Of a DNA stretch of 64,000 nucleotides, positions 42,049-49,666 are shown one piece after another (within the stretch, counting starts at the first letter, position 1; every line of letters starts with the position of its first letter). Position numbers and translations under genes: made by a program. The notes beneath the pieces were generated by a model that saw nothing but the letters and a program-made list of their open reading frames with translations, did no database searches and was not told the DNA's origin. Source of the DNA: Frigoribacterium sp. Leaf415 (lineage in GTDB: Bacteria; Actinomycetota; Actinomycetes; Actinomycetales; Microbacteriaceae); the NCBI RefSeq assembly GCF_001424645.1, contig NZ_LMQR01000001.1, positions 3,074,305 to 3,138,304 of the forward strand. Direction: 5' to 3'.

Positions 42049-43236
42049 GTGGCCCAGAAGAGCACCGAGCGCGAGCAGCAGTCACCCGACGAGGACGACT
42101 CCCGCAAGCCGCAGGACCTGACCGACGTCTCCAAGCCCTCGTGGGGGTACGTGCTGGGCAAGGCCCTGCGCGAGTTCACCCGCGACCAGTGCACCGACCT
42201 CGCCGCCGCGCTCACGTATTACGCGGTGCTGGCGATCTTTCCGGCGTTGCTGGCGATCGTGTCGCTCCTCGGTGTCGTGGGGCAGGCGGACTCGACCGCG
42301 AAAACGCTGCTCGACCTCGTGTCGCAGTTCGGGTCCGAGGACGTCGCCGCCCTCCTACGGGAGCCGATCATGCAGCTCACCGGCTCACCGGCCGCCGGGG
42401 TCGCCCTGGTCGTCGGTGTCCTCGGTGCCCTCTGGTCGGCCTCCGGTTACGTGGGTGCCTTCGGGCGGGCCATGAACCGCGTCTACGGCATCGACGAGGG
42501 GCGTCCGATCTGGAAGCTCCGTCCGACCATGCTCGGCGTCACGGCGTTCACGGTCGTGCTCATCGTGATCGCCGCGCTCATCCTGGTCATCAGCGGCCCC
42601 GTGGCCGAGACGGTCGGCGACCTCGTCGGACTGGGCAGCACCGCGGTCTTCGTCTGGGACATCGCCAAGCTGCCGATCCTGGCGATCATCGCCATCGTCA
42701 TCGTCGCGGTGCTCTACTACTGGGCTCCCAACGTCAAGCAGCCGAAGTTCAAGTGGATGAGCCTCGGGTCGCTCGTGGCCCTGGTCATCTGGCTGGTCGC
42801 GTCCGTGGGGTTCGCGTTCTACATCGCGAACTTCTCGAACTACAACAAGACGTACGGCTCGCTCGGTGCGGTCATCGTCTTCCTGCTGTGGCTCTGGATC
42901 ACGAACAACGCCCTGCTCTTCGGCGCCGAGTTCGACGCCGAGCTCGAGCGCGGTCGCGAGCTGCAGGCCGGCCTCCGGGCCGAGCGCGACATCCTGCTGC
43001 CGCCCCGCGACACCGCCCAGAGCGAGAAGAAGGCCGCGGCCCTCGCCAAGGACGAGCTCGCCGGCATGCGCCTGCGGCAGGCGGCCGCGGCGACGATCGA
43101 GAAGAACGGCGACGAGGTGCCCGAGCCGGACGGCGAGGGCGGCTCCGAGGCGTCCGAGTCCGACCGGAAGAAGGACGAGCGCGCCGAGGACGGGCACTCG
43201 AAGGGCGACGGCTCGAAGGGCGACCGCGACGACTAG
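42049..43236 (+). CDS. YihY/BrkB-family membrane protein
   Basis: A 395-aa protein with six helices. Conserved family parts are DQCTDLAAALTYYAVLAIFPALLAIVSLLG (helix 1), LGALWSASGYVGAFGRAMNRVYG and the final GAVIVFLLWLWITNNALLFGAEFDAELER. The tail of ~100 residues is highly charged. The family was once called ribonuclease BN; that role is not supported. It is last in its operon, followed by a motif-pair terminator. Confidence 0.88.
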   Translation: MAQKSTEREQQSPDEDDSRKPQDLTDVSKPSWGYVLGKALREFTRDQCTDLAAALTYYAVLAIFPALLAIVSLLGVVGQADSTAKTLLDLVSQFGSEDVAALLREPIMQLTGSPAAGVALVVGVLGALWSASGYVGAFGRAMNRVYGIDEGRPIWKLRPTMLGVTAFTVVLIVIAALILVISGPVAETVGDLVGLGSTAVFVWDIAKLPILAIIAIVIVAVLYYWAPNVKQPKFKWMSLGSLVALVIWLVASVGFAFYIANFSNYNKTYGSLGAVIVFLLWLWITNNALLFGAEFDAELERGRELQAGLRAERDILLPPRDTAQSEKKAAALAKDELAGMRLRQAAAATIEKNGDEVPEPDGEGGSEASESDRKKDERAEDGHSKGDGSKGDRDD

Positions 43237-43255
43237 GTGACGTCTCCGCACGACG

Positions 43256-43301
43256 CGACCCGCGCCTCCTCGGCTCTCACGAGCTCGGGAGGCGCGGGTC
43301 G
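43256..43301 (+). terminator. Terminator hairpin formed by an inverted pair of the dispersed word
   Basis: GACCCGCGCCTCC (43257-43269) and GGAGGCGCGGGTC (43288-43300) are perfect 13-bp arms, extended by one outer pair. The loop is 18 nt. It lies 20 nt after the YihY stop codon. The two arms are oppositely oriented copies of the dispersed word. Confidence 0.88.
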
Positions 43302-43352
43302 TCTCTCGTGCGAGGGCGACGGTCACCGGGTCGCGCACGCCCCGACCGGCGA

Positions 43353-43535
43353 GCCGAACCCGACCTGCGCGTACGCGTTGCGCGTGCCGAACCCGACCTG
43401 CGCGTACGCGTTGCGCGTGCCGAACCCGACCTGCACGGACGCGTTGAGCGTGCCGAACCCGACAACGCGGCCGCGACACGCCGCCCGACAGGGGCTGCGG
43501 ACGGCGTGTCGAGCTCGGATGGTCGCGAATTGCAC
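43353..43535 (-). repeat. 33-bp tandem repeat element with a conserved GTGCAA start
   Basis: Three full 33-bp units (43353-43385, 43386-43418, 43419-43451) and a partial fourth; the first two are identical. On the minus strand each reads GTCGGGTTCGGCACGC first. They are preceded by GTGCAATTCGCGAC (43535-43522). A 70-codon minus frame (43323-43535) spans it and would encode an 11-residue repeat VGFGTRNAYAQ. No ribosome-binding site is visible. The same layout recurs at 28940-29059. Confidence 0.75.
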
Positions 43536-43570
43536 ACCGAGGTGGAGAGGCCGTGCGTCGGTGGGGTGGG

Positions 43571-44368
43571 CTAGAACGCGAAGCCGAGCTCGGCGGGGTA
43601 GTCGCCGCGTGCGGTGAGGGTGGTGGCGGCGTCGCGCAGGTGCGACAGCGTCAGGCCCATCGTGGTCGGGCCGAAGCTGACCCGCGAGACGCCGAGCTCG
43701 GCCAGGCGGGCGAGCGGGACGGACGACGGGTTCGAGATGACGCTGACCTTGCCGTGGATCCGGTCGAGGGCGGCCTTGACGAGGTCTTCGGTGCCCAGGC
43801 CGAGGACGAAGGCGCAGTCGGCTCCGGCGTCGAGGTAGGCGTTGGCGCGGGTGATCGCGTCGTCGAACGAGTCGGGGTCGCCGGCCAGGGAGTCGACCCG
43901 GGCGTTGATCACGATCGGCACCCCGGCACGGTCGCCGGCGCGGCGGGCGGCGGCGATCTTCGAGACCTGGGCGTCGATGTCGTACAGGGGCGCCTTGGCC
44001 TGGCCGATGCTGTCCTCGATGTTGAGGCCGGCGGCCCCCTCTTCGATGAGGCGGAAGACGTTGTCGAGCGTGCCGGCGGCGTCGGTCGCGTAGGCCTTCT
44101 CGAAGTCGACGGAGACGGGCAGGTCGACCGAGCGGATCACGAGGCGGACGGCGGCCAGCATGTCGTCGACGTCGAGTCCTTCGCCGTCTTCCACACCGTG
44201 GGCCTCGCTGATCGAGTGGGAGGCGGTGGCCAGGGCCTTCACGCCCGGTGCGCCCGCGACGATGCGCGCCGTGATGCTGTCCCAGACGTTCGTCACGATC
44301 AGCGGGTCGCCGGGGACGTGCAGGGAGCGGAGGAGTTCGGCCTTCTCGGCCGTGCTGGAGATCGACAT
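43571..44368 (-). CDS. Isocitrate lyase/phosphoenolpyruvate mutase family protein
   Basis: A 265-aa TIM-barrel member of the PEP mutase/isocitrate lyase superfamily. Family blocks are VTNVWDSITARIV, VSVDFEKAYA, EEGAAGLNIEDSIG (Asp/Glu metal site) and VINARVDSLAG. The catalytic Cys of isocitrate lyase (KKCGH) is absent, so it is more likely an oxaloacetate decarboxylase- or carboxyvinyl-carboxyphosphonate mutase-like enzyme. Substrate unknown. The ATG at 44368 starts conserved sequence. Confidence 0.85.
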   Translation of the reverse strand: MSISSTAEKAELLRSLHVPGDPLIVTNVWDSITARIVAGAPGVKALATASHSISEAHGVEDGEGLDVDDMLAAVRLVIRSVDLPVSVDFEKAYATDAAGTLDNVFRLIEEGAAGLNIEDSIGQAKAPLYDIDAQVSKIAAARRAGDRAGVPIVINARVDSLAGDPDSFDDAITRANAYLDAGADCAFVLGLGTEDLVKAALDRIHGKVSVISNPSSVPLARLAELGVSRVSFGPTTMGLTLSHLRDAATTLTARGDYPAELGFAF

Positions 44369-44380
44369 GCGCCCAGCCAA

Positions 44381-44394
44381 CCAGCCCGGGCTGG
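44381..44394. repeat. Perfect 14-bp palindrome with adjacent direct repeat
   Basis: CCAGCCCGGGCTGG is self-complementary and is followed by a second CCAGCCCGGG at 44401-44410. It lies in the 58-nt gap between the nitroreductase stop codon and the next gene on the minus strand. It may be a regulator site or a short terminator stem; no loop is available in the palindrome itself. Confidence 0.55.
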
Positions 44395-44426
44395 CAGGCA
44401 CCAGCCCGGGCCGATCTCGGCGGGGA

Positions 44427-45029
44427 CTAGTCGCGGCGCAGGACGAGCTCGCTGAGCGGCAGGCGCTCGCGCGGGGCGGTCTCGCGCTCGGCGAGGGCCT
44501 CGATCAGCTTGTCGGCCTCGTCGACGACGCCGACGGCCGTGACGGTGACGGGCTTGAGGTTGTCGGTCAGGTCGAAGGCGGCGACGATCTTGTCCCACTC
44601 GACGCCGGCCATCTGGTGGGTGTGGAAGCCCTCGGCGTGGGCCTGCACCGTCAGGTGGGCGACGGCCTGGCCGAGGTCGTACTCGGCGGTCGGGCGTGCG
44701 TCGCCCTCGACGGTCGACGTCTCGGCGACGGCGACGATCAGTGCCGCGGCGTTGCCGGCCCACATCGCGTTGAAGCTCATGAGGGTGCCGACGATCGTGT
44801 CGAACGACTCGCTGCCGCGGCGGGCCACGATGAAGCGGCGGGGCTGGTGGTTCTGCGCCGACGGAGCCCAGCGGGTGGCCTCGAGCAGGGCGTCGAGCTG
44901 CCGGTCCGAGATCTCGGCGGTCGGGTCGAACGAGCGGGGGCTCCAGCGCTCGTCGAGCAGCGACACGATCGGGACGCTGGTCTCGGCGGTGCGGATGGTG
45001 GACGGGGCGGTGGACTCGGAGATCGACAT
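44427..45029 (-). CDS. Nitroreductase-family protein
   Basis: A 200-aa FMN-dependent oxidoreductase. The N-terminal RWSPRSFDP and ATRWAPSAQNHQPRRFIV segments are typical of FMN-binding nitroreductases. The dimer-interface and C-terminal Arg motif (ERLPLSELVLRRD) are present. It reduces quinones or nitro compounds with NAD(P)H. It is upstream of the PEP mutase-family gene in the same direction, but a palindrome separates them. Confidence 0.9.
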   Translation of the reverse strand: MSISESTAPSTIRTAETSVPIVSLLDERWSPRSFDPTAEISDRQLDALLEATRWAPSAQNHQPRRFIVARRGSESFDTIVGTLMSFNAMWAGNAAALIVAVAETSTVEGDARPTAEYDLGQAVAHLTVQAHAEGFHTHQMAGVEWDKIVAAFDLTDNLKPVTVTAVGVVDEADKLIEALAERETAPRERLPLSELVLRRD

Positions 45030-45119
45030 GGTGCCGCTTTCTTCTCGTTGACAAGGGGGTGGGCGCGACGTCGAGCCACGGACACGACAACTCCGCCCGC
45101 CCCCGCGTGATTCCCGACG

Positions 45120-47177
45120 TCAGGAGGCGCGGGTCGCCTCCGCGAGGATCGCCGCCACCCGGCCGGGCACGGTCTCGTCCTGCAGGCTCGTCGTGTCGCC
45201 CAGGGGCCGGCCGTCGACGATGTCGGCCAGCAGCCGCCGCATGATCTTGCCCGAGCGGGTCTTGGGCAGGTCGGGCACCACGAGCACGGTCGAGGGCTTG
45301 GCGATGGGGCCGATCTGGTCGGCCACGTGGGCGCGCAGCACGGGGGACAGCGACCCCGCGAGCGGAGCCCACACCGACGCCTCGGCGGCGTCACCGGCGT
45401 CTCGCACCGCGCCTCCTGCCGGTCGCGTCGACGGCACGACGAACGCGGCGATCGCCTGGCCGGTGCGCTCGTCGGTCACACCGACGACGGCCGCCTCGGC
45501 GACGGCCGGGTGCGACACGAGCGACGACTCGATCTCGATGGTCGACAGGCGGTGCCCCGACACGTTGATGACGTCGTCGACCCGGCCGAGCACCCAGATG
45601 TCGCCGTCGGCGTCGTACTTCGCGCCGTCGCCCGAGAAGAACCAGCCCTGCCGCCAGTACGTCGCCCAGTAGCTGTCGCGGTACCGCTCGGGGTTACCCC
45701 AGACCGTGCGGGCGAGCGCGGGCCCGGTCTGCTGCACCACGAGGTAGCCGCCGCTGCCGTTCGGGACGCGCTCGCCGGCGTCGTCGACCACGGCGGTCGA
45801 GAGCCCGGGCAGGGCCCGCAGCGACGAGCCCGGCTTGAGGGTGTCGGCCCCGGGCAGCGGGGCCATGACGGCGGCCCCCGTCTCGGACTGCCACCAGGTG
45901 TCGACGATCGGGCACTCGCCCCGGCCGAACTGCTCGTGGAACCAGACCCACGCTTCGGGGTTGATGGCCTCGCCGACCGTGCCGAGCAGGCGCAGCGACG
46001 ACAGGTCGTGGGTGTCGGGCAGCCCGTCGGGGAACCACGACGACAGCGTCCGCACCAGCGTCGGCGCCGTGTAGTAGGTGGTCACGCCGTAGCGCTCGAT
46101 GATCTCGAGGTGCCGGGCCGGGTGGGGGGTGTCGGGCGTGCCCTCGTAGATCACCTGGGTCAGGCCGTTCGACAGCGGGCCGTAGATCTCGTAGGTGTGC
46201 GCCGTCACCCAGGCGAGGTCGGCGGTGCACCAGTGCACGTCGTCGGGCTTGGCGTCGAAGACGGCCCAGTGGGTCCAGTTCGCCTGCGTCAGGTAGCCGC
46301 CGCTCGTGTGCACGAGCCCCTTGGGCTTCCCGGTGGTGCCGCTCGTGTACATGATGAACAGCGGCGTCTCGGCCCCGAAGTACTCGGGCTCGTCGGTGTC
46401 GGGTTGCGGGTCGACGACGTCGTGCCACCACAGGTCGCGGCCGTCCGTCCACGGCACGTCGGGCGTCTGCTCACCGGTGCGCCGCACGACGAGCACGTGC
46501 TCGATCTCGTTGTCGCCGCCGACCGCGTGGTCGGCGTTCGCCTTGACCGGCACCGCGGCCCCACGACGGAACTGCCCGTCGGTCGTGACCAACAGCTTGG
46601 CGCGGGTGTCCTCGACGCGGAACTTCAGCGCCTCGCCCGAGAAGCCTCCGAAGACCAGCGAGTGGATCGCGCCGAGACGCGCGATGGCGAGCGTCACGAC
46701 GATCGTCTCGGCGATCACCGGCAGGTAGACGACGACCCGGTCGCCCCGGCCGACGCCCAGCGAGCGCAGGCCGTTCGCGGCCTTCACGACCTCGCGTTCC
46801 AGCTGGGCGTACGTGATGTCGCGGCGGTCGCCCGGTTCGCCCTCGACGTGCAGGGCGACCTTGTCGCCGAGGCCGGCGTCGACGTGCCGGTCGACGCAGT
46901 TGACGGCGACGTTGAGCGTGCCGTCGGCGAACCAGGTCGCCTCGGGCACCGTGAGCTCGCCCCCCGGCCCCTCGGTGACGGGCTTCCAGGTGTGGGCGAC
47001 CGTCCACGGCGTGTGCCAGTCGAGCCGTTGCGACGCCTCGGCCCAGAACGCGACGGGGTCGGCGGCCGCTCGCGCGTGTTCGGCGGACGTGACGTTGGCC
47101 CCCTCGACGAGCGCAGGAGGCGCGGCGAAGGTCCGTCGCTCGTCGAGCAGGTTCGAGATGGTGTCGCTGGTGGCCAT
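45120..47177 (-). CDS. acs: Acetyl-CoA synthetase
   Basis: A 685-aa AMP-forming acyl-CoA synthetase. The AMP-binding P-loop is IMYTSGTTGKPKGLVH, followed by WWQSETGAAVMAP, the hinge GRVDDVINVSGHRL and the catalytic Lys in PKTRSGKIMRRLL. It converts acetate to acetyl-CoA. A ~25-residue insertion before the C-terminal domain (RPAGGAVRDAGDAAEAS) carries a dispersed-word copy (45408-45416). Others lie at the N-terminus (47116-47124) and form the C-terminus ATRAS-stop (45123-45131). TAGCGT lies 7 nt before the ATG: leaderless type. Confidence 0.94.
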   Translation of the reverse strand: MATSDTISNLLDERRTFAAPPALVEGANVTSAEHARAAADPVAFWAEASQRLDWHTPWTVAHTWKPVTEGPGGELTVPEATWFADGTLNVAVNCVDRHVDAGLGDKVALHVEGEPGDRRDITYAQLEREVVKAANGLRSLGVGRGDRVVVYLPVIAETIVVTLAIARLGAIHSLVFGGFSGEALKFRVEDTRAKLLVTTDGQFRRGAAVPVKANADHAVGGDNEIEHVLVVRRTGEQTPDVPWTDGRDLWWHDVVDPQPDTDEPEYFGAETPLFIMYTSGTTGKPKGLVHTSGGYLTQANWTHWAVFDAKPDDVHWCTADLAWVTAHTYEIYGPLSNGLTQVIYEGTPDTPHPARHLEIIERYGVTTYYTAPTLVRTLSSWFPDGLPDTHDLSSLRLLGTVGEAINPEAWVWFHEQFGRGECPIVDTWWQSETGAAVMAPLPGADTLKPGSSLRALPGLSTAVVDDAGERVPNGSGGYLVVQQTGPALARTVWGNPERYRDSYWATYWRQGWFFSGDGAKYDADGDIWVLGRVDDVINVSGHRLSTIEIESSLVSHPAVAEAAVVGVTDERTGQAIAAFVVPSTRPAGGAVRDAGDAAEASVWAPLAGSLSPVLRAHVADQIGPIAKPSTVLVVPDLPKTRSGKIMRRLLADIVDGRPLGDTTSLQDETVPGRVAAILAEATRAS

Positions 47178-47296
47178 GCGTCCCACGCTACGGGCGGCCC
47201 GTCGGCGACGGGCGCCGCGGGGCAACTCTGCGTAACGCGCGGGGACCGTGCCGGTGCTGAGGGCGAGTGACGGGCCCCTTGTCGTTCGGCATTCGA

Positions 47297-47318
47297 CGTG
47301 AGATATTTGTATGTCACG
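47297..47318. promoter_or_regulatory. Possible operator or promoter region for the acyltransferase gene
   Basis: CGTGA and TCACG flank an AT-rich 12-nt spacer (GATATTTGTATG). It lies 23 nt before the acyltransferase start codon. The short arms make this a weak call; the AT-rich centre could equally be a -10 region. Confidence 0.3.
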
Positions 47319-47341
47319 TGATCCCGACCCGAGAAGAGAAC

Positions 47342-49570
47342 ATGTCCGACTCGACCCTGCACCGTCCACTGTCCGCCCCCTCGTCGTCGCGTCGGGGCGG
47401 TCCTCCCTCGACGGGTGGCGGCTCGACGGGCTTCCGGCGTGACGTCCAGGGCTTGAGGGCCGTCGCCGTCGTCGCGGTCGTGCTCGAGCACGTCTCCGGC
47501 TGGCCGCGCGGCGGGTTCGTAGGTGTCGACGTCTTCTTCGTCATCTCGGGCTTCCTGATCACCGGGTTGTTGCTCCGTGAGCACGCTCGGACCGGCCGCA
47601 TCTCGCTGGCCGACTTCTACCGGCGCCGGGTCCGACGCCTGATGCCGGCGGCGCTCGTCGTCGTCGCCACGACCCTGCTCGCCGCGACGGTCCTCCTGCC
47701 CGACCGACGCGTCGTCGGGCTCGGGGTCGATGCCCTCTACTCTCTCGCCTTCGTGGCCAACTGGCACTTCGCCGCCGTGGGCACCGACTACTTCACCGCC
47801 GACGGGCCCGTCTCGGCGTTCCAGCACCTCTGGTCGCTCTCGGTCGAAGAGCAGTTCTACGCGTTCTGGCCGCTCCTCGTGATCGTCGTCCTCGGCTTCG
47901 GTCTCCGGCGTGCCGGGCACCCTGCGCCCGTCTCCGACGCGGGGGACACGGGGCCGGGCAGGCGGCTCGTGCTCGCGGCCGTGATCACCCTCCTCTGCGC
48001 CGCCTCGTTCGTCTGGGCCGTGGTCGACACGGCGGCCGACCCGACGGGTGCCTACTTCTCGACGCTGACCCGGGTCTGGGAACTCGGGCTCGGCGGCCTC
48101 GCGGCCCTGGCCGTTCCGCTCACCCGACGGCTGCACCGGGGGGTCGGCACGACGCTCGGTTGGCTCGGCCTCGTCGGCATCCTGGCGAGCGTCGTGGTCG
48201 TCGACGGGCAGACCGCGTTCCCGGGCCCGTGGGCAGCCCTGCCGGTGGTCGCCACCCTGGCGGTCGTCGTGGGCGGCGGCGTGCCCGGTGCCGTCGCGCC
48301 GGCGCCCCTCGCGAACCGGGTCACCGACTACCTGGGCGCGATCAGCTACTCGCTCTACCTCTGGCACTTCCCGATCGTGGTCATGATCCGTGCGGTCCTG
48401 CCCGAGGGCGAGCTGCTGGCCTACCCCCTGTCGCTCGGCTTCGCCGTGGTGGGTCATCACCTCGTCGAGAAGCCCTTCATCTCGTCGCCCCTGCTCGCCC
48501 CGCGACGGGGCGAGGGTCGTCGTCGGCTGTGGCGTCGCTGGGCCGACGATCAGGCGCCGTCCGCGGGTCGAGCCGCCATCGGGGGCCTCGGCATGCTGGC
48601 CGTCGTCATGGTGGTGGCCGCCGTGGTCTCGGTCCGGCCCGTGGCGGTGCCGCCCGTGCTCCCGCCCGTCGCCGGTGGCACGGACCTCGGGGCCTCCGTC
48701 GAGGCCGGGGCGTCAGGCGGCGGTGCCGCTCCGGTCGGCGCGGCCGAGGGGGCGATGGTCGAGTCGGTCCGGTCCGCACTCGCGGCGACCTCGTGGCCGT
48801 CGCTCACCCCCGACCCGGGCGACACCATGCCGTTCGGCGCGCACAACGACTGCGGGCGCGTCGATCTGCCCCTGCCGCGCGCCGAGTGCACCTTCGGCAC
48901 CGGTGACAAGACGGTCGTCCTCGTGGGGGACTCGACGGCGGCGGCCGAGCTCGACGCCCTGGTCGACGTGGTCGAATCGGACGACAGCGGGTGGCGTCTG
49001 GTCGCGCTGCCCATGTTCGGCTGCCCCTTCGTCGATCTCGCCGTCACCCAGAAGGCCGACCCCGAGAACTGCTCCACCCATCAGGTCGACGCCGTCCGGA
49101 CGATCGTCGAGGAGGTGCCCGACGTGCTCGTCGTCACGAACTCCTTCGTCCCCTTCGAACACGCCGACACCGGCGCACCCGTCACCCCGCGCGAGTACGC
49201 CGAGGCGCTGCAGCGCCAGCTCGAGTCGCTCGGCGGCGCCGCGACGAGCACCGTGTTCGTCACGCCCCCGCCGGCCCACCGGTCGCTCGACGACTGCTAC
49301 CGCCCGGGTGGTTCGCCCGTCGACTGCATCTCGTCCGTGTCGTCGGATCACGCCGCCAACCTCGTCGAGACGCAGAAGACGATGGAGGCCCTGGGCGGCT
49401 CCGTCGTCGACACGTCGCGTTTCCTCTGCGTCGACGGGCTCTGCCCGGCGTTCGTCGACGGGGTGCCGGTGAAGCGGGACTTCACCCACTTCACCGGGGC
49501 GTTCGACGAGAAGCTCGCCCCCGTGTTGCGCGAGCTCGTCTTCGAGACGGGAGGCGATCCGGCTCCGTGA
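47342..49570 (+). CDS. OatA-like acyltransferase with C-terminal SGNH domain
   Basis: A 742-aa protein. The N-terminal acyltransferase-3 domain has about ten helices (FRRDVQGLRAVAVVAVVLEH, FVGVDVFFVISGFLITGLLL, and SVEEQFYAFWPLLVIVV). The extracytoplasmic SGNH-like domain has the nucleophile in VVLVGDSTAAAELDAL and the Asp-x-x-His pair in RDFTHFTG. It probably O-acetylates peptidoglycan, polysaccharide or lipid on the cell surface. AGAAGAGAA precedes the ATG. The gene is monocistronic. Confidence 0.88.
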   Translation: MSDSTLHRPLSAPSSSRRGGPPSTGGGSTGFRRDVQGLRAVAVVAVVLEHVSGWPRGGFVGVDVFFVISGFLITGLLLREHARTGRISLADFYRRRVRRLMPAALVVVATTLLAATVLLPDRRVVGLGVDALYSLAFVANWHFAAVGTDYFTADGPVSAFQHLWSLSVEEQFYAFWPLLVIVVLGFGLRRAGHPAPVSDAGDTGPGRRLVLAAVITLLCAASFVWAVVDTAADPTGAYFSTLTRVWELGLGGLAALAVPLTRRLHRGVGTTLGWLGLVGILASVVVVDGQTAFPGPWAALPVVATLAVVVGGGVPGAVAPAPLANRVTDYLGAISYSLYLWHFPIVVMIRAVLPEGELLAYPLSLGFAVVGHHLVEKPFISSPLLAPRRGEGRRRLWRRWADDQAPSAGRAAIGGLGMLAVVMVVAAVVSVRPVAVPPVLPPVAGGTDLGASVEAGASGGGAAPVGAAEGAMVESVRSALAATSWPSLTPDPGDTMPFGAHNDCGRVDLPLPRAECTFGTGDKTVVLVGDSTAAAELDALVDVVESDDSGWRLVALPMFGCPFVDLAVTQKADPENCSTHQVDAVRTIVEEVPDVLVVTNSFVPFEHADTGAPVTPREYAEALQRQLESLGGAATSTVFVTPPPAHRSLDDCYRPGGSPVDCISSVSSDHAANLVETQKTMEALGGSVVDTSRFLCVDGLCPAFVDGVPVKRDFTHFTGAFDEKLAPVLRELVFETGGDPAP

Positions 49571-49579
49571 CACCCGGTC

Positions 49580-49599
49580 GGGCACGGGCCGGCGTGCCC
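49580..49599 (+). terminator. Short terminator-like hairpin after the acyltransferase gene
   Basis: GGGCACG and CGTGCCC are perfect 7-bp arms with a 6-nt loop, 9 nt after the stop codon. There is no T-tract. The remaining sequence to 49666 contains the TATCGT promoter element of the next gene. Confidence 0.6.
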
Positions 49600-49666
49600 G
49601 CGATCGCGTCCGTCGCTCGGCACGATCGTGACCCTGTCGTGACTCGACGCCGCCTATCGTGGCCTG

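Noticed and set aside
43353..43470. CRISPR-like array from 33-bp repeats
   Set aside because: The units are directly adjacent with no unique spacers and no cas genes are nearby; it is a minisatellite-type tandem repeat.
43571..44368. Isocitrate lyase of the glyoxylate shunt
   Set aside because: At 265 aa it is far shorter than isocitrate lyase (~430 aa) and lacks the KKCGH catalytic motif.
44381..44394. Rho-independent terminator at the CCAGCCCGGGCTGG palindrome
   Set aside because: The palindrome has no loop nucleotides and no T-run, so a stable RNA hairpin of normal shape is unlikely; kept only as a palindrome.
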